A stretch of 64,000 nt of DNA from Desulfovibrio sp. Its GTDB lineage: Bacteria; Desulfobacterota; Desulfovibrionia; Desulfovibrionales; Desulfovibrionaceae. Under the pieces are notes generated by a model. The model was not told where the DNA came from, did no database searches, and saw only the letters and a program-made list of their open reading frames with translations. Location of the stretch: contig NZ_JAVESS010000003.1 of NCBI RefSeq assembly GCF_034006445.1, positions 124,001 to 188,000 on the forward strand, read 5' to 3'. Positions 41,020 through 49,290 of the stretch are shown here, piece by piece (position 1 is the first letter of the stretch; each line of letters starts with the position of its first letter). Both the position numbers and the translations under genes were made by a program.

Positions 41020-41232
41020 GATTTTCAATTTGAGGTTTGTTTTTGTGTTTCGTGGGGGCTGGTGCTCTGAAGAAAGCAAAGCAGGGTTTGTCCTTACAGG
41101 TTATGTGCTTTGTTTGCGTGGCAGAATTCTGGGGAGGCATGCTTAATCTGCTGTTTTTTAACGCAAGAAAAAGATCATGCCCAAGCCCGAATCATTTGGC
41201 AGTTCTTCAGCTAACCAGGCGTCTCCTGTCCT

Positions 41233-41471
41233 CTCATTCAACGCGAACCTGCACGCTGGCATTGCGCGGCGCGGAGGGAGATCACCGAGCGAAGCGAGGA
41301 AGCTCCCGGAGCAGAGGGCGCGCAGCTCTCGCGGAATGGTGTGATATGGAAGGCCTTTGAAGGCTCACCCGTGGGAGTGGAGAGATGCGACAAACCCAGC
41401 GGGGTCGTCCGGGGGGAGTGCAGAGGGGGCCTCGGAGGGGCGGCAGCCCCTAACAGGCCCCCATCTGCCGC
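41233..41471. repeat. 239-bp perfect direct repeat, copy A
   Basis: Identical over 239 bp to 41774-42012. It contains GCGGCGCGGAGGGAG, GAGCGAAGCGAGGAAGCTCC, and a CGGGGTCGTCC stretch ending in CAGCCCCTAACAGGC. Diverged inverted relatives lie at 61988-62251 and 62355-62740. Confidence 0.95.
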
Positions 41472-41690
41472 TCGCCGCGTAGGCGGCCCAAACAAAAGAA
41501 AAAGGAAAGCTCCCGTGCCCGCAGGGCACAATGCCGCCCTCTCAAAGGACAGGCCCGGCTTTACTCTCTTGAAGCGCCCGCCGCGCAGGCTGGCCCAAAC
41601 TAAAATAAAGAAAAGCCCACGTGTCCGCAGGACACAGAGAACTCCTCTCAACGGACAAGCCCAGCTTCATTGCCCATGCCCAAAGTTCAG
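41466..41690. repeat. About 110-bp tandem hairpin units, first block
   Basis: Two units start near 41466 and 41577. Each has GCCGCGCAGGC-type hairpin, CCCAAAC, an A-rich run, a GTGTCC-GCA-GGACAC hairpin, then CTCTCAAAGGACAGGCC. They resemble units starting near 42009, 42115, 42239 and (partial) 42351, and an inverted one near 61925-62018. Confidence 0.8.
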
Positions 41691-41773
41691 CCCACTTGTT
41701 ACAACGAGCCTTTCCTTAACAACCAGCCGTCACTCCAAAGACTTTCCACAGCCAATGCAACGCCTCCAAAACG

Positions 41774-42012
41774 CTCATTCAACGCGAACCTGCACGCTGG
41801 CATTGCGCGGCGCGGAGGGAGATCACCGAGCGAAGCGAGGAAGCTCCCGGAGCAGAGGGCGCGCAGCTCTCGCGGAATGGTGTGATATGGAAGGCCTTTG
41901 AAGGCTCACCCGTGGGAGTGGAGAGATGCGACAAACCCAGCGGGGTCGTCCGGGGGGAGTGCAGAGGGGGCCTCGGAGGGGCGGCAGCCCCTAACAGGCC
42001 CCCATCTGCCGC
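41774..42012. repeat. 239-bp perfect direct repeat, copy B
   Basis: Exact copy of 41233-41471, offset by 541 bp. The two copies flank the first tandem-unit block, so recombination between them could delete or amplify it. Confidence 0.95.
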
Positions 42013-42385
42013 CCGCCGCGCAGGCGGCCCAAACTAAATAACTGAAAAGCTCCGTGCGCAGGGCACAATGCCACCCTCTCAAAGGACAGGCCCGGCTTTA
42101 CTCTCTTGAAGCGCCCGCCGCGCAGGCTGGCCCAAACTAAAATAAAGAAAAGCCCCCGTGTCCGCAGGACACAGAGAACTCCTCTCAAAGGACAAGCCTG
42201 CTTTATTCTTACTGAAGTGCCTACTGCGAAAGCCCATCTGCCGCCCGCCGCGCAGGCGGCCCAAACTAAATAACTGAAAAGCCCCCGTGTCCGCAGGGCA
42301 CATATGCCCACTCTCAAAGGACAGGCCGGATTTCTATGCTCATAGAGTCCCCGCCGCGCAGACGACCCAAGCGAAGAACCCTCCC
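42009..42385. repeat. About 110-bp tandem hairpin units, second block
   Basis: Units begin near 42009, 42115 and 42239 with a partial one near 42351. The minus strand is open and translates to repeated CPLRGVLCVLRTRGLF-like peptides, but this is a by-product of the repeat. Confidence 0.8.
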
Positions 42386-42416
42386 CTAAGGGCGTGTCAT
42401 CCCTTGATGGCACTAT

Positions 42417-43097
42417 TTACAGCTTCGCCACGTCTCCCAATCCGCGCTGTTCCAGAGCCAGATCCGCCAAGGCGTTCACGCAGGCCGCCGCCACGGCCGA
42501 TCCGCCCTTGCGCCCCAGCAGGGTAAAGTGCGGCCAAGGGCTGCGGCGCAGCAGTTCCTTGGACTGCGCCGCGTTCACAAAACCCACGGGCATGCCCACG
42601 ATGAGGGCCGGGGGCGGCGCGCCCCTATCAAGCACGTCCAGCAGCCCCAGCAGGGCCGTGGGGGCGTTGCCGATAACCATGATATGCCCGCTCATCTGTC
42701 CGGCCAGGGATTCCAACCCGGCGCGGGAGCGCGTGGTGTTTTTGGCGCGGGCAAGTTCGTCCAGCCCCGGCAGGGCCATGATGGGCGTGACCGTGACACC
42801 CAGAGGCGTCAGGCGGCGCATGGGCAGTCCGGCGGCGGCCATGCGCGTGTCGGTGTATACCGTGCAGCCGCGCAAAAGGGCAGTCACGCCAGCCTCAAGG
42901 CCTGCGGCGCTCAATCTGAGGTCGCCCAGGATATCCGTATCGCCAAGGGTGTGGATGCAGCGGCGGGCCACCTGCCAGAGCGGGCCTTCAAAAGGGCGCG
43001 GCGGCGGCAGTTCCTGATCGATGATGGCAAAGGAACGGCTTTCAATATCCTGCGGGGTGCAGGCGGAATCCAGTTCCACTGAAGTAGTGTGCGTCAT
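42417..43097 (-). CDS. cbiC: Precorrin-8X / cobalt-precorrin-8 methylmutase
   Basis: Moves a methyl group from C-11 to C-12 to form cobyrinic acid in corrin synthesis. The 226-residue protein matches CbiC/CobH in length and motifs: RRCIHTLGD with the catalytic His (about residue 48), TDTRMAAAGL, and VIGNAPTALLGLLD...GMPVGFVNAAQSKELL. AAGG lies seven bases before the ATG at 43097. It is followed downstream by a repeat block and no terminator is seen. It lies 66 bp after cbiA on the same strand; the pair gives consecutive steps of cobalamin synthesis. Confidence 0.95.
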   Translation of the reverse strand: MTHTTSVELDSACTPQDIESRSFAIIDQELPPPRPFEGPLWQVARRCIHTLGDTDILGDLRLSAAGLEAGVTALLRGCTVYTDTRMAAAGLPMRRLTPLGVTVTPIMALPGLDELARAKNTTRSRAGLESLAGQMSGHIMVIGNAPTALLGLLDVLDRGAPPPALIVGMPVGFVNAAQSKELLRRSPWPHFTLLGRKGGSAVAAACVNALADLALEQRGLGDVAKL

Positions 43098-43163
43098 GTT
43101 GAGCCTTGGCAGGCCGGGAGTAAATCCGGCCGCGTAGTTGGAGCATTTTCATTTTGAACTTGC

Positions 43164-44954
43164 TCAGGAACTGCGTGGGGGCGTGGCCGTTTTAAGCCAG
43201 GCCCGCCAGAAGGTGCGTGAACCCTCAGGGTAGCAATGCAGCCAGGTTCCGGCAACTGAGCCGTAGCGGCAACCCTCCTGGCGCAACAAAACTCCCTTGC
43301 TGTCGTGCAGCTGCCAGAGGGGCGCGCAGCGCGGGGGCAGCGGCCCGTCATTCTCACGGGCATAGTGGAATTCGTGCCCGCGCACCCAAAGGGGTTTGGA
43401 GCCGGGTTTGGAGCCAGGTTTGGAGCCAGGTTTGGAGCGGGTCTGGCCTGCGACAGGTGTTTTCAGGCGTTCAGCGCGTTCGGGCCAGCCGGGCAGGGCC
43501 AAGGCGGCACGATAGCCCAGAGCCGATCTGGTTTTGCCAAGAACGCAGTGCAGGGGCAAAAGCCCGGCCATGGCGTATTCCCGCAGTTCTGGCTGGCCCT
43601 CCAGACGCAGAGAGCGCATGAGGTAGATATAGCCGCCGCATTCGCCGTAGATGGGCAGGTTTTTCTGCGCCAGCGCCCGCAAGCGCCGCAGCATGGGCAG
43701 ATTGGCCCCAAGCTCTTCGGCGTGCAGTTCAGGATAGCCGCCGGGAAAATAGAGTCCGGTGCATCCCTGCGGCGGCGCGGCATCGCGCAGGGGAGAAAAG
43801 GGCACAACGTCCGCGCCAAGTTCCGTCAGCAGGGCAGGCAGATCGGCGTAGCAGAAGCTGAAGGCAGCGTCCCAGGCCATACCGATGAGGGGACGGGGCG
43901 CGCCCCGCGTCGTTCGCGCTTTTGTGGCCGCAATCGTGGCAAGGCCAGGGGCGAACAGGCTTGCCGCATCCTGGTGAAGTTCTTGATCGTCTGCCTGTAT
44001 TGCGGAGTTGCGGATAGTCGCTGCGCCCGGCTGGCACGGCGGAAAAAACCGGCTTGTCAGGGCGGCCTCAGGCGTGTCCGCGAGGGGGGCTGCAATGGCC
44101 CGGCTTGCCGTGGAGGGCGTTGTGCCACTCGCCGTCCCTCGGGATGGAGCGCCAGCAACTCCGGCCCGTTTGAGCAGGGCGTCCAGGCGGCAATGGTCTT
44201 CAAGCCAGTTGGTCAGCGCTGCCCTGTCCAGTGCGGGCAGGGCTTCGCGGGCCTCCACAAGGCCGAGGTGTCGTGATTGCAGTTCGGGCGCGCCTTGGCG
44301 GGGCAGCAGGCCCAACAGCGGGACGTTGTCTGATTTTTCCAGCGGTTTCAGGGCGTCGGCAATGATTTGGGCATGGCGCTGGCTGCCTATATGGGTGCAG
44401 ACAATGCCCAGAAAGCGCGGTGGCGTGCTTTTGGCGTTGAGCCATTGGGGTTTATGACGCAGATAGCCTTCCACCAGGGCGGCCACGGACTGTCCAAGTC
44501 CGGCAGCGCTGCACACCAGAAGGATGGGCAAATCTAGCAGTGCCGCCAGATGGGCTGTGCTGCCAGCCCCGGCGTGCCCGCCGTCGTACAGACCCATGGC
44601 GCCTTCAACCAGCAGCAGGTCAGGGGCGCGGTCTGTGCCGGAGGGACTTGCCGCCATGCGCTCGAATACGGTTTGCAGGCCCTTGGGCAGACCTTTGCCG
44701 CCTGTGAAGGGTTTTTCGGCGGGGGTCGCGGGAGCCTGACGGCACATCCAGGCATCCAGATTGGCGGCGGGCTGACCCGTTATAGCGGCGTGAAAGGCGG
44801 CGTCTATGTAATCAGGCCCGGTTTTGGCGGCGCGTACGGCAAGACCGCGAGAGGCCAGGGCGCACAGAAGGGCCAGAGTGACTGTGGTCTTGCCCGTATT
44901 GCTGCCCGTACCGCCAATGACGATGCCAGGTATGCGCTGCTGTGCGTTATGCAT
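43164..44954 (-). CDS. cbiA: Cobyrinate a,c-diamide synthase
   Basis: Amidates the a and c side chains of cobyrinate using glutamine and ATP. The 596-residue protein has an N-terminal P-loop (GGTGSNTGKTT, 14-24), the KTGPDYIDAAFH substrate motif, and a C-terminal class I glutamine amidotransferase with GLYFPGGYPELHAEEL and nucleophile Cys in YGECGGYIYLM. It is over 100 residues longer than typical CbiA. One extra segment lies between the synthetase and amidotransferase parts (Ala/Pro/Thr-rich). Near the C-terminus a KPGS tetrapeptide repeats about four times, encoded by a 12-bp tandem repeat at 43392-43440. No cobalamin riboswitch was recognised upstream. Confidence 0.93.
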   Translation of the reverse strand: MHNAQQRIPGIVIGGTGSNTGKTTVTLALLCALASRGLAVRAAKTGPDYIDAAFHAAITGQPAANLDAWMCRQAPATPAEKPFTGGKGLPKGLQTVFERMAASPSGTDRAPDLLLVEGAMGLYDGGHAGAGSTAHLAALLDLPILLVCSAAGLGQSVAALVEGYLRHKPQWLNAKSTPPRFLGIVCTHIGSQRHAQIIADALKPLEKSDNVPLLGLLPRQGAPELQSRHLGLVEAREALPALDRAALTNWLEDHCRLDALLKRAGVAGAPSRGTASGTTPSTASRAIAAPLADTPEAALTSRFFPPCQPGAATIRNSAIQADDQELHQDAASLFAPGLATIAATKARTTRGAPRPLIGMAWDAAFSFCYADLPALLTELGADVVPFSPLRDAAPPQGCTGLYFPGGYPELHAEELGANLPMLRRLRALAQKNLPIYGECGGYIYLMRSLRLEGQPELREYAMAGLLPLHCVLGKTRSALGYRAALALPGWPERAERLKTPVAGQTRSKPGSKPGSKPGSKPLWVRGHEFHYARENDGPLPPRCAPLWQLHDSKGVLLRQEGCRYGSVAGTWLHCYPEGSRTFWRAWLKTATPPRSS

Positions 44955-45288
44955 GAAGCCTCGGGGATGCGTGCCAGATCTGGAGTGCGGCCACTGGCGC
45001 TGTGGTTGACGTTACTCCTGCGAGGGGTCGCAAGGAGGGCACGAAGGGCAGAGCAGGCGCAATGAGGCGGGCAGGCGCGAATCTCCGGCGACTGCACGAG
45101 CAGACGCCCGCTGTGGCGGCGAAAAGGCTATCTCTTTGCGCCAGCCAGCGCCGTGACGGGCGCGTTTTGGTCGTTGAGAAAGCAATTCTCAGCGTTTATT
45201 TGCCCTCGAAGGAGCAACACACCGAAATTTTATTAAAAATTCCATCAAAAGCAAAAATCACCCATGCCCGGCTGAACCAGCACTAAGA
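44955..45288. other. Spacer upstream of cbiA, nothing specific recognised
   Basis: The cobalamin-riboswitch core (GGTGAAA..., GCCACTG) was looked for on the minus strand and not found. A small TGAGAA/TTCTCA hairpin lies near 45175-45195. Together with the repeat up to 45351 this fills the gap between cbiA and the small gene at 45382. Confidence 0.4.
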
Positions 45289-45351
45289 GTTTTAGGGGGA
45301 GGGGGTGTGGGGGAGGAGACCCTTTTGCAAAAGGGTCCCTCCCCCACAAAG
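45289..45351 (+). repeat. G-rich hairpin repeat, copy 3
   Basis: TTTTAGGGGGAGGGGGTGTGG leading into a GGGGGAGGAGACCCTTTT/AAAAGGGTCCCTCCCCC stem. It is almost identical to the copy at 56799-56860. Confidence 0.9.
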
Positions 45352-45381
45352 CCTTTCCTCTCCTCCCCTAACTTCCAGCTT

Positions 45382-45618
45382 TCAGCGTTGTCGCAGGGCT
45401 TCGGCTATGATGGCGGCGTCTTCCTGGGGTCGGGCCTTGAGGCCAAGCTCGGCATGGCCGCCGGAGCAGATGAAGCCTTGCGGCCCCAGTTCGAGAAATC
45501 CTGCGGAGAGCACCTGTCCGTAAGGCAGTTGTTCGCGCATGTCCACATGGTCCACCCGCCGGGGAAAGATAAAGGGCACGGCCTGACCGGAAAAGTCTTC
45601 AACTATGAGGTATTTCAC
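45382..45618 (-). CDS. Small conserved-looking protein, 78 aa
   Basis: A 78-residue product starting at GTG 45618, four to five bases after GAGGAGG. The sequence (MKYLIVEDFSGQAVPFIFP, then GFICSGGHAELGLKARPQEDAAII) looks like a compact alpha/beta protein with one Cys. It starts nine bases downstream of the mltG stop codon, with its ribosome site overlapping that stop, so it is the last gene of the trpS-ruvX-mltG run. No family is recognised. Confidence 0.75.
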   Translation of the reverse strand: MKYLIVEDFSGQAVPFIFPRRVDHVDMREQLPYGQVLSAGFLELGPQGFICSGGHAELGLKARPQEDAAIIAEALRQR

Positions 45619-45627
45619 GAGGCCTCC

Positions 45628-46674
45628 TCAGCGGTTCTGGCCTTTGCGCCGGTTTTGCAGGTACTGGCGCACGGCCTTGTTATGGTCCGCAAGGTTGGTT
45701 GAAAAAACGTGTTCACCGCCATCGGTGACAGCCACAAAATAAAGAAAATCGTGCTGTTCCGGCTTGATGGCGGCCTTGAGGGCGGCCATGCCGAAGGAGC
45801 AGATGGGCCCCGGCGGCAGGCCGGGCCGTTGGTAGGTATTGTACAGATTGTTGGGATCATCCAGGTGGGCGCGGCGCAGGTTGCCGTCAAAATTGGGGCC
45901 AAGGCCGTAGATGACGGTGGGGTCGGCCTGAAGGATCATGTCACGGGCGAGGCGGTTCTTGTACACGCCAGCCACGCGGGGGCGCTCGGCTTCAATGGCG
46001 GTTTCTTTTTCAACCACCGAGGCAAGGATCATCCAGGTTTTCAGTTGGTCCACGGGGGGCTTGGTTCCGTTGGGCCATACGGGAGCGGCCTTGCGCCAGA
46101 AGTTGTCCACCAGCCGTCCTGTCACGCTGCGGGTCTGGGCCATATCCGGCTCATCCCCTTTTTTCAGCAGATAGGTGTCGGGCATGAGAAAGCCCTCGGC
46201 CGTGGCAAAGGGGATGCCGTAGTGGCGCAGAAAGTCCGGGTCCATGATCACTTTGCGAAAGTCGTCAAAGCGCACGAGGCCGGCTTCTTCCAGCAGTTTG
46301 CCCGTCTGCCACCAGGTGAGGCCCTCGGGCACGGTTATGCGAAAAAGCACGGGCTGGCCATTGACCAGCATGTCCAGCACCTTTTCTGGCGTCCAGCCGG
46401 AATTGAGGGCAAAACGGCCAGCCTGGAGGCGGCTGTCCCACTCCTTGTAGCGGGCCAGCAGGCGGAACTTGCGGGCATCGGTAATAACGCCCTTTTGCTC
46501 AAGGGCCGTGGCCACCTGGGCGAAATGCGCGCCGGGCGTCACGTCAAAAAGCACTTCCTGCCCTTCGCTTTGGGGGGCGGTGTTCAGAAAGGTATGGGCC
46601 TCGTAGGCAAGCCAGCCGCCGCCAGCAAGGGCCAGCAGCAACAGCAGTCCAAGCAGGCGAAGAAATGTTTTCAT
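45628..46674 (-). CDS. mltG: Endolytic murein transglycosylase MltG
   Basis: Cleaves nascent glycan strands and so sets their length. The 348-residue protein has an N-terminal membrane helix (LRLLGLLLLLALAGGGWLA), a LysM-like segment (VTPGAHFAQVATALEQKGVI), and the YceG domain with the catalytic Glu in ILASVVEKETAI, followed by LQADPTVIYGLG and YNTYQRPGLPPGPICSFG. Its ATG overlaps the ruvX stop by four bases (46671-46674). It is cotranscribed with trpS and ruvX. Confidence 0.95.
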   Translation of the reverse strand: MKTFLRLLGLLLLLALAGGGWLAYEAHTFLNTAPQSEGQEVLFDVTPGAHFAQVATALEQKGVITDARKFRLLARYKEWDSRLQAGRFALNSGWTPEKVLDMLVNGQPVLFRITVPEGLTWWQTGKLLEEAGLVRFDDFRKVIMDPDFLRHYGIPFATAEGFLMPDTYLLKKGDEPDMAQTRSVTGRLVDNFWRKAAPVWPNGTKPPVDQLKTWMILASVVEKETAIEAERPRVAGVYKNRLARDMILQADPTVIYGLGPNFDGNLRRAHLDDPNNLYNTYQRPGLPPGPICSFGMAALKAAIKPEQHDFLYFVAVTDGGEHVFSTNLADHNKAVRQYLQNRRKGQNR

Positions 46675-47108
46675 GCGGGACTCCGCTCTTGCGGGGCAAG
46701 GGAAAGAAAGGACGAGAGAATACGCACGGCGGCCTGCTGGTCGAGAACGGCCTTGCGCTTGCGCATTTTCAGGCCAGCCTCGCGCAGATCCGCCCAGGCT
46801 TCTTCCGAGCTCAACTCCTCAAGCATATAAAAGAACGGCAGGGGTACGCGGCGCTTGAGGCGCTGGGTTACGTTGCGTACCTGCCGGGTGATCAGGCTTT
46901 CTTCCCCATCCTGTGTGAGGGGAAGCCCCATCACCACGCCTTGTGCCCCGGTTTCAATGATTTTTTCCGCCAGGGCGGCCAGAAACAGCTTGCGGTCGGC
47001 ATAGTCTTGCAGGCGCAGGGTTGCCAGGGGAAAAGCCATGCGCCCGTCAGGGTCTGACACGGCCAGGCCCGTGCGGGCCAGGCCGTAGTCCACACTCACA
47101 AACTTCAA
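46671..47108 (-). CDS. ruvX: Holliday junction resolvase-like protein YqgF/RuvX
   Basis: A 145-residue RNase H-fold nuclease family member needed for 16S rRNA 5' processing in E. coli. Motifs are VSVDYGLARTGLAVSD (catalytic Asp), VMGLPLTQDGEES and MLEELSSEEAW. The start is probably TTG at 47108, directly after the trpS TAA (TAATTG), though GTG at 47102 fits equally well. It overlaps mltG by four bases. The unusual start and overlaps suggest translational coupling. Confidence 0.9.
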   Translation of the reverse strand: MKFVSVDYGLARTGLAVSDPDGRMAFPLATLRLQDYADRKLFLAALAEKIIETGAQGVVMGLPLTQDGEESLITRQVRNVTQRLKRRVPLPFFYMLEELSSEEAWADLREAGLKMRKRKAVLDQQAAVRILSSFLSLAPQERSPA

Positions 47109-48098
47109 TTACAGCCCCATTTTCTCGCGCACAAGGGCCATGGTCTGGCTTGCAAAGGCGCGGGCGCGTTCATTGCCGTGCGCGAGGATCTCGTCCACCC
47201 GCGCCGGGTTGGCGTCCAGAACGGAGCGGCGTTCCTGAAGGGGCGTGAGGAAGGTTTCAAGGTTCTTGAGAAAAATCTTTTTGCAGTCCACACAGCCCAG
47301 GGTGGCCCCTGTGCAGCCCTTGCGAATGTCGGCCTGTTCCTCCGGGCTGCTCAGCAGCACATGGTAGGGGAAGAGGTTACAGACATCGGGGTTGCCCGGA
47401 TCGGATTTGCGCAGGCGGGCCTGGTCAGTGAACATGCCGCGCACTTTTTCCTGAATGTCCGCCATGCGGTCGGACAGGAAGATGCCGTTGTTGTAGCTTT
47501 TGGACATCTTGCGGCCGTCAAGACCGGGGCATTTGGCAGCGGGGGTCAGCATGGCCTTGGGTTCGGGCAGAAGCTCGCCGCCGTAGAGATAGTTGAAGCG
47601 GCGGGCAATCTCGCGCGTCATTTCCATATGGGGCAACTGGTCTTCGCCCACGGGCACGCCGTGGGGGCGGTACATGAGAATGTCGGCCGCCATGAGCACA
47701 GGATAGCACAAAAAGCCCGCGTTGCCGAGGTCCTTGTTGCTGATCTGCTGCTGCTGTTCCTTGTAGGTGGGGTTGCGCTCAAGCCACGACACCGGCGTGA
47801 ACATGGAGAGCAGCAGGGAGAGCTCCGCGTGTTCCTTCACTTCGGACTGACGGAAGATAACGCATTTTTCGGGATCAAGGCCAGCGCCCACCCAGTCCTT
47901 GACCATCTCGCGGATGTTCGTGCGGATATTGGACGGGTCGGCGTAATCGCTGGTGAGGGCGTGCCAGTCGGCCACAAAAAAATAAGCTTCTTCAGTGTAT
48001 TGCAGTTCCACCCAGTTCTTCAACACGCCGAAGTAGTGGCCAAGGTGCAGGGGGCCGGTGGGCCGCATGCCGGAAACAGTGCGCAGTTCTTTGCTCAT
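47109..48098 (-). CDS. trpS: Tryptophanyl-tRNA synthetase
   Basis: Charges tRNA-Trp. The 329-residue class I enzyme has the HIGH-type motif PTGPLHLGHYFG and the KMSKS loop GRKMSKSYNNGI. VGEDQLPHMEMTREIARRFN is the Trp-binding region. It lies between the M50 protease gene (20 bp gap) and ruvX. Confidence 0.96.
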   Translation of the reverse strand: MSKELRTVSGMRPTGPLHLGHYFGVLKNWVELQYTEEAYFFVADWHALTSDYADPSNIRTNIREMVKDWVGAGLDPEKCVIFRQSEVKEHAELSLLLSMFTPVSWLERNPTYKEQQQQISNKDLGNAGFLCYPVLMAADILMYRPHGVPVGEDQLPHMEMTREIARRFNYLYGGELLPEPKAMLTPAAKCPGLDGRKMSKSYNNGIFLSDRMADIQEKVRGMFTDQARLRKSDPGNPDVCNLFPYHVLLSSPEEQADIRKGCTGATLGCVDCKKIFLKNLETFLTPLQERRSVLDANPARVDEILAHGNERARAFASQTMALVREKMGL

Positions 48099-48118
48099 GT
48101 GAGACAGTCCTTATGAAA

Positions 48119-48793
48119 TTACAGAATGCCAAGCAGGGTCAGCAGACCACGGGCGCTGCCGCCCACCAGCGGGCCCAGCACCGTGCCCAGCAGGCCGGTG
48201 AACAGCAGGCCCAAAAGAATGAGAAAACCAAAGCGCTCGATGCTCAGATAGCGCAGCGCCGCGTTTAAAGGAAGAAAATAGGCCACAACCTTGCTGCCGT
48301 CCAGCGGAGGAATGGGCAGCAGATTAAGCCAGCCCAGGCCGAAATTGATGATGACCCCTGCCTGCATGGACTTGAGCGCAAAGATGTAGAGGCTGCTGTG
48401 TTGCCACTCCACCGGCGGAAAAACGTTCAGGGTCAGCCATAGCAGAACGCCGAATATGCCCGCCAGGATAAAGTTGGTCAGCGGGCCGGCCAGGGCAACC
48501 AGCATCATGTCCTTGGCGGGATTGCGAAAATAGCGCGGATTGACGGGCACGGGTTTGGCCCAGCCAAAGACAAAGGAGCCGGAAAGGCTCGTGAGGCCGA
48601 AGACCAGCAGTCCCGTGGGGTCGATGTGCGGAAGGGGGTTGAGGGTCAGGCGTCCCATCATGCGGGCCGTGGGGTCGCCACAGCGCGAGGCCACCCATCC
48701 GTGGGCCACTTCGTGCAGAATAATGCCCAGAAGAGCGGGTACCGCCGCGATGGACAGCGTGCTCAGGGCTTGGGATATATCTAGATTGAACAT
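48119..48793 (-). CDS. Site-2-protease-family membrane metalloprotease (M50)
   Basis: A 224-residue polytopic protein with the zinc motif HEVAH (about residue 27) in the first helix and the second-site motif NLLPIPPLDGSKV. LNPLPHIDPTGLL and WAKPVPVNPRYFRNP are typical of the short bacterial M50B/Rhom-unrelated group. It probably cleaves a membrane substrate; which one is unknown. It is the first gene of the run M50-trpS-ruvX-mltG. Confidence 0.92.
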   Translation of the reverse strand: MFNLDISQALSTLSIAAVPALLGIILHEVAHGWVASRCGDPTARMMGRLTLNPLPHIDPTGLLVFGLTSLSGSFVFGWAKPVPVNPRYFRNPAKDMMLVALAGPLTNFILAGIFGVLLWLTLNVFPPVEWQHSSLYIFALKSMQAGVIINFGLGWLNLLPIPPLDGSKVVAYFLPLNAALRYLSIERFGFLILLGLLFTGLLGTVLGPLVGGSARGLLTLLGIL

Positions 48794-48888
48794 TGTTGGC
48801 GGGTACCATTTTCCCTGCGGCGGGGCAACAGCTTTTGCCTGCGCCGGTAAGAGTGCGGCCTGCCCAGAAGTTTGCGCCAGGCGGGGTT

Positions 48889-48958
48889 TAGAGCAATGTA
48901 AAAGTTACAGTGCTCTTATTGTGCTCTGGCGGCTGCGTGAGCAGTCGCAGCAAGAGCG
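48889..48958. repeat. AGAGCAA-type repeat, partial copy
   Basis: TAGAGCAATGTAAAAGTTACAGTGCTCT forms a hairpin and is followed by GTGCTCTGGCGGCTGCGTGAGCAG. The same block order occurs at 1037-1150 and 62394-62513. It ends two bases before the stop codon of the minus-strand ThiS-like gene. Confidence 0.7.
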
Positions 48959-48960
48959 GG

Positions 48961-49266
48961 CTATCCCGAAGAAGCCACCTTGCGGACAAGCACCTCGTCG
49001 CCGGGCCAGATATGCCTGTCAGGCGTGAGCAGCTCGCCGTTGCGGGCCACAAGGGCCGTCTCTTCCGCAAGGCCCAGTGCCGCGAGCAGCTGGCGCGAGG
49101 TTTTGGGCCTGGGCAGGGAGAGATACTTTTCTTCAGGCTGCAGCAGCACAACGATGCGGGACCCCGTGTGTTCGGGCTTGATTACCTTGCAGTGGGCGGG
49201 AATTTCCACAGGAGCGCGGAGGGGCCGTTGCTGGTCGTCTTGTGGGGTCGCTTGCATTTCCGTCAT
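48961..49266 (-). CDS. ThiS/MoaD-fold small protein without GG tail
   Basis: A 101-residue protein whose last 75 residues resemble ubiquitin-fold sulfur carriers: IVVLLQPEEKYLSLP, TSRQLLAALGLAEETALVARNGELL, and PGDEVLVRKVASSG. Classical ThiS/MoaD proteins end in Gly-Gly; here the end is SSG, so a carrier role is doubtful unless it is processed. AAGGAG precedes the ATG at 49266. It follows a Cys-rich protein by 24 bp; the two are likely an operon. Confidence 0.78.
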   Translation of the reverse strand: MTEMQATPQDDQQRPLRAPVEIPAHCKVIKPEHTGSRIVVLLQPEEKYLSLPRPKTSRQLLAALGLAEETALVARNGELLTPDRHIWPGDEVLVRKVASSG

Positions 49267-49290
49267 GGTTTCTCCTTGTCGGCTCGTGGA

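Noticed and set aside
42079..42413. Minus-strand open frame translating to repeated CPLRGVLCVLRTRGLF-like peptides
   Set aside because: It lies wholly in tandem hairpin repeats, has no ribosome site, and the repeat structure is explained by DNA-level hairpins.
40942..42416. CRISPR array in the repeat block
   Set aside because: The repeats are 110-240 bp with internal hairpins and no regular short repeat/unique spacer alternation, and no cas genes are near.
44955..45288. Cobalamin riboswitch upstream of cbiA
   Set aside because: The conserved GGTGAAA and GCCACTG boxes were not found on the minus strand; the short hairpin present does not fit.
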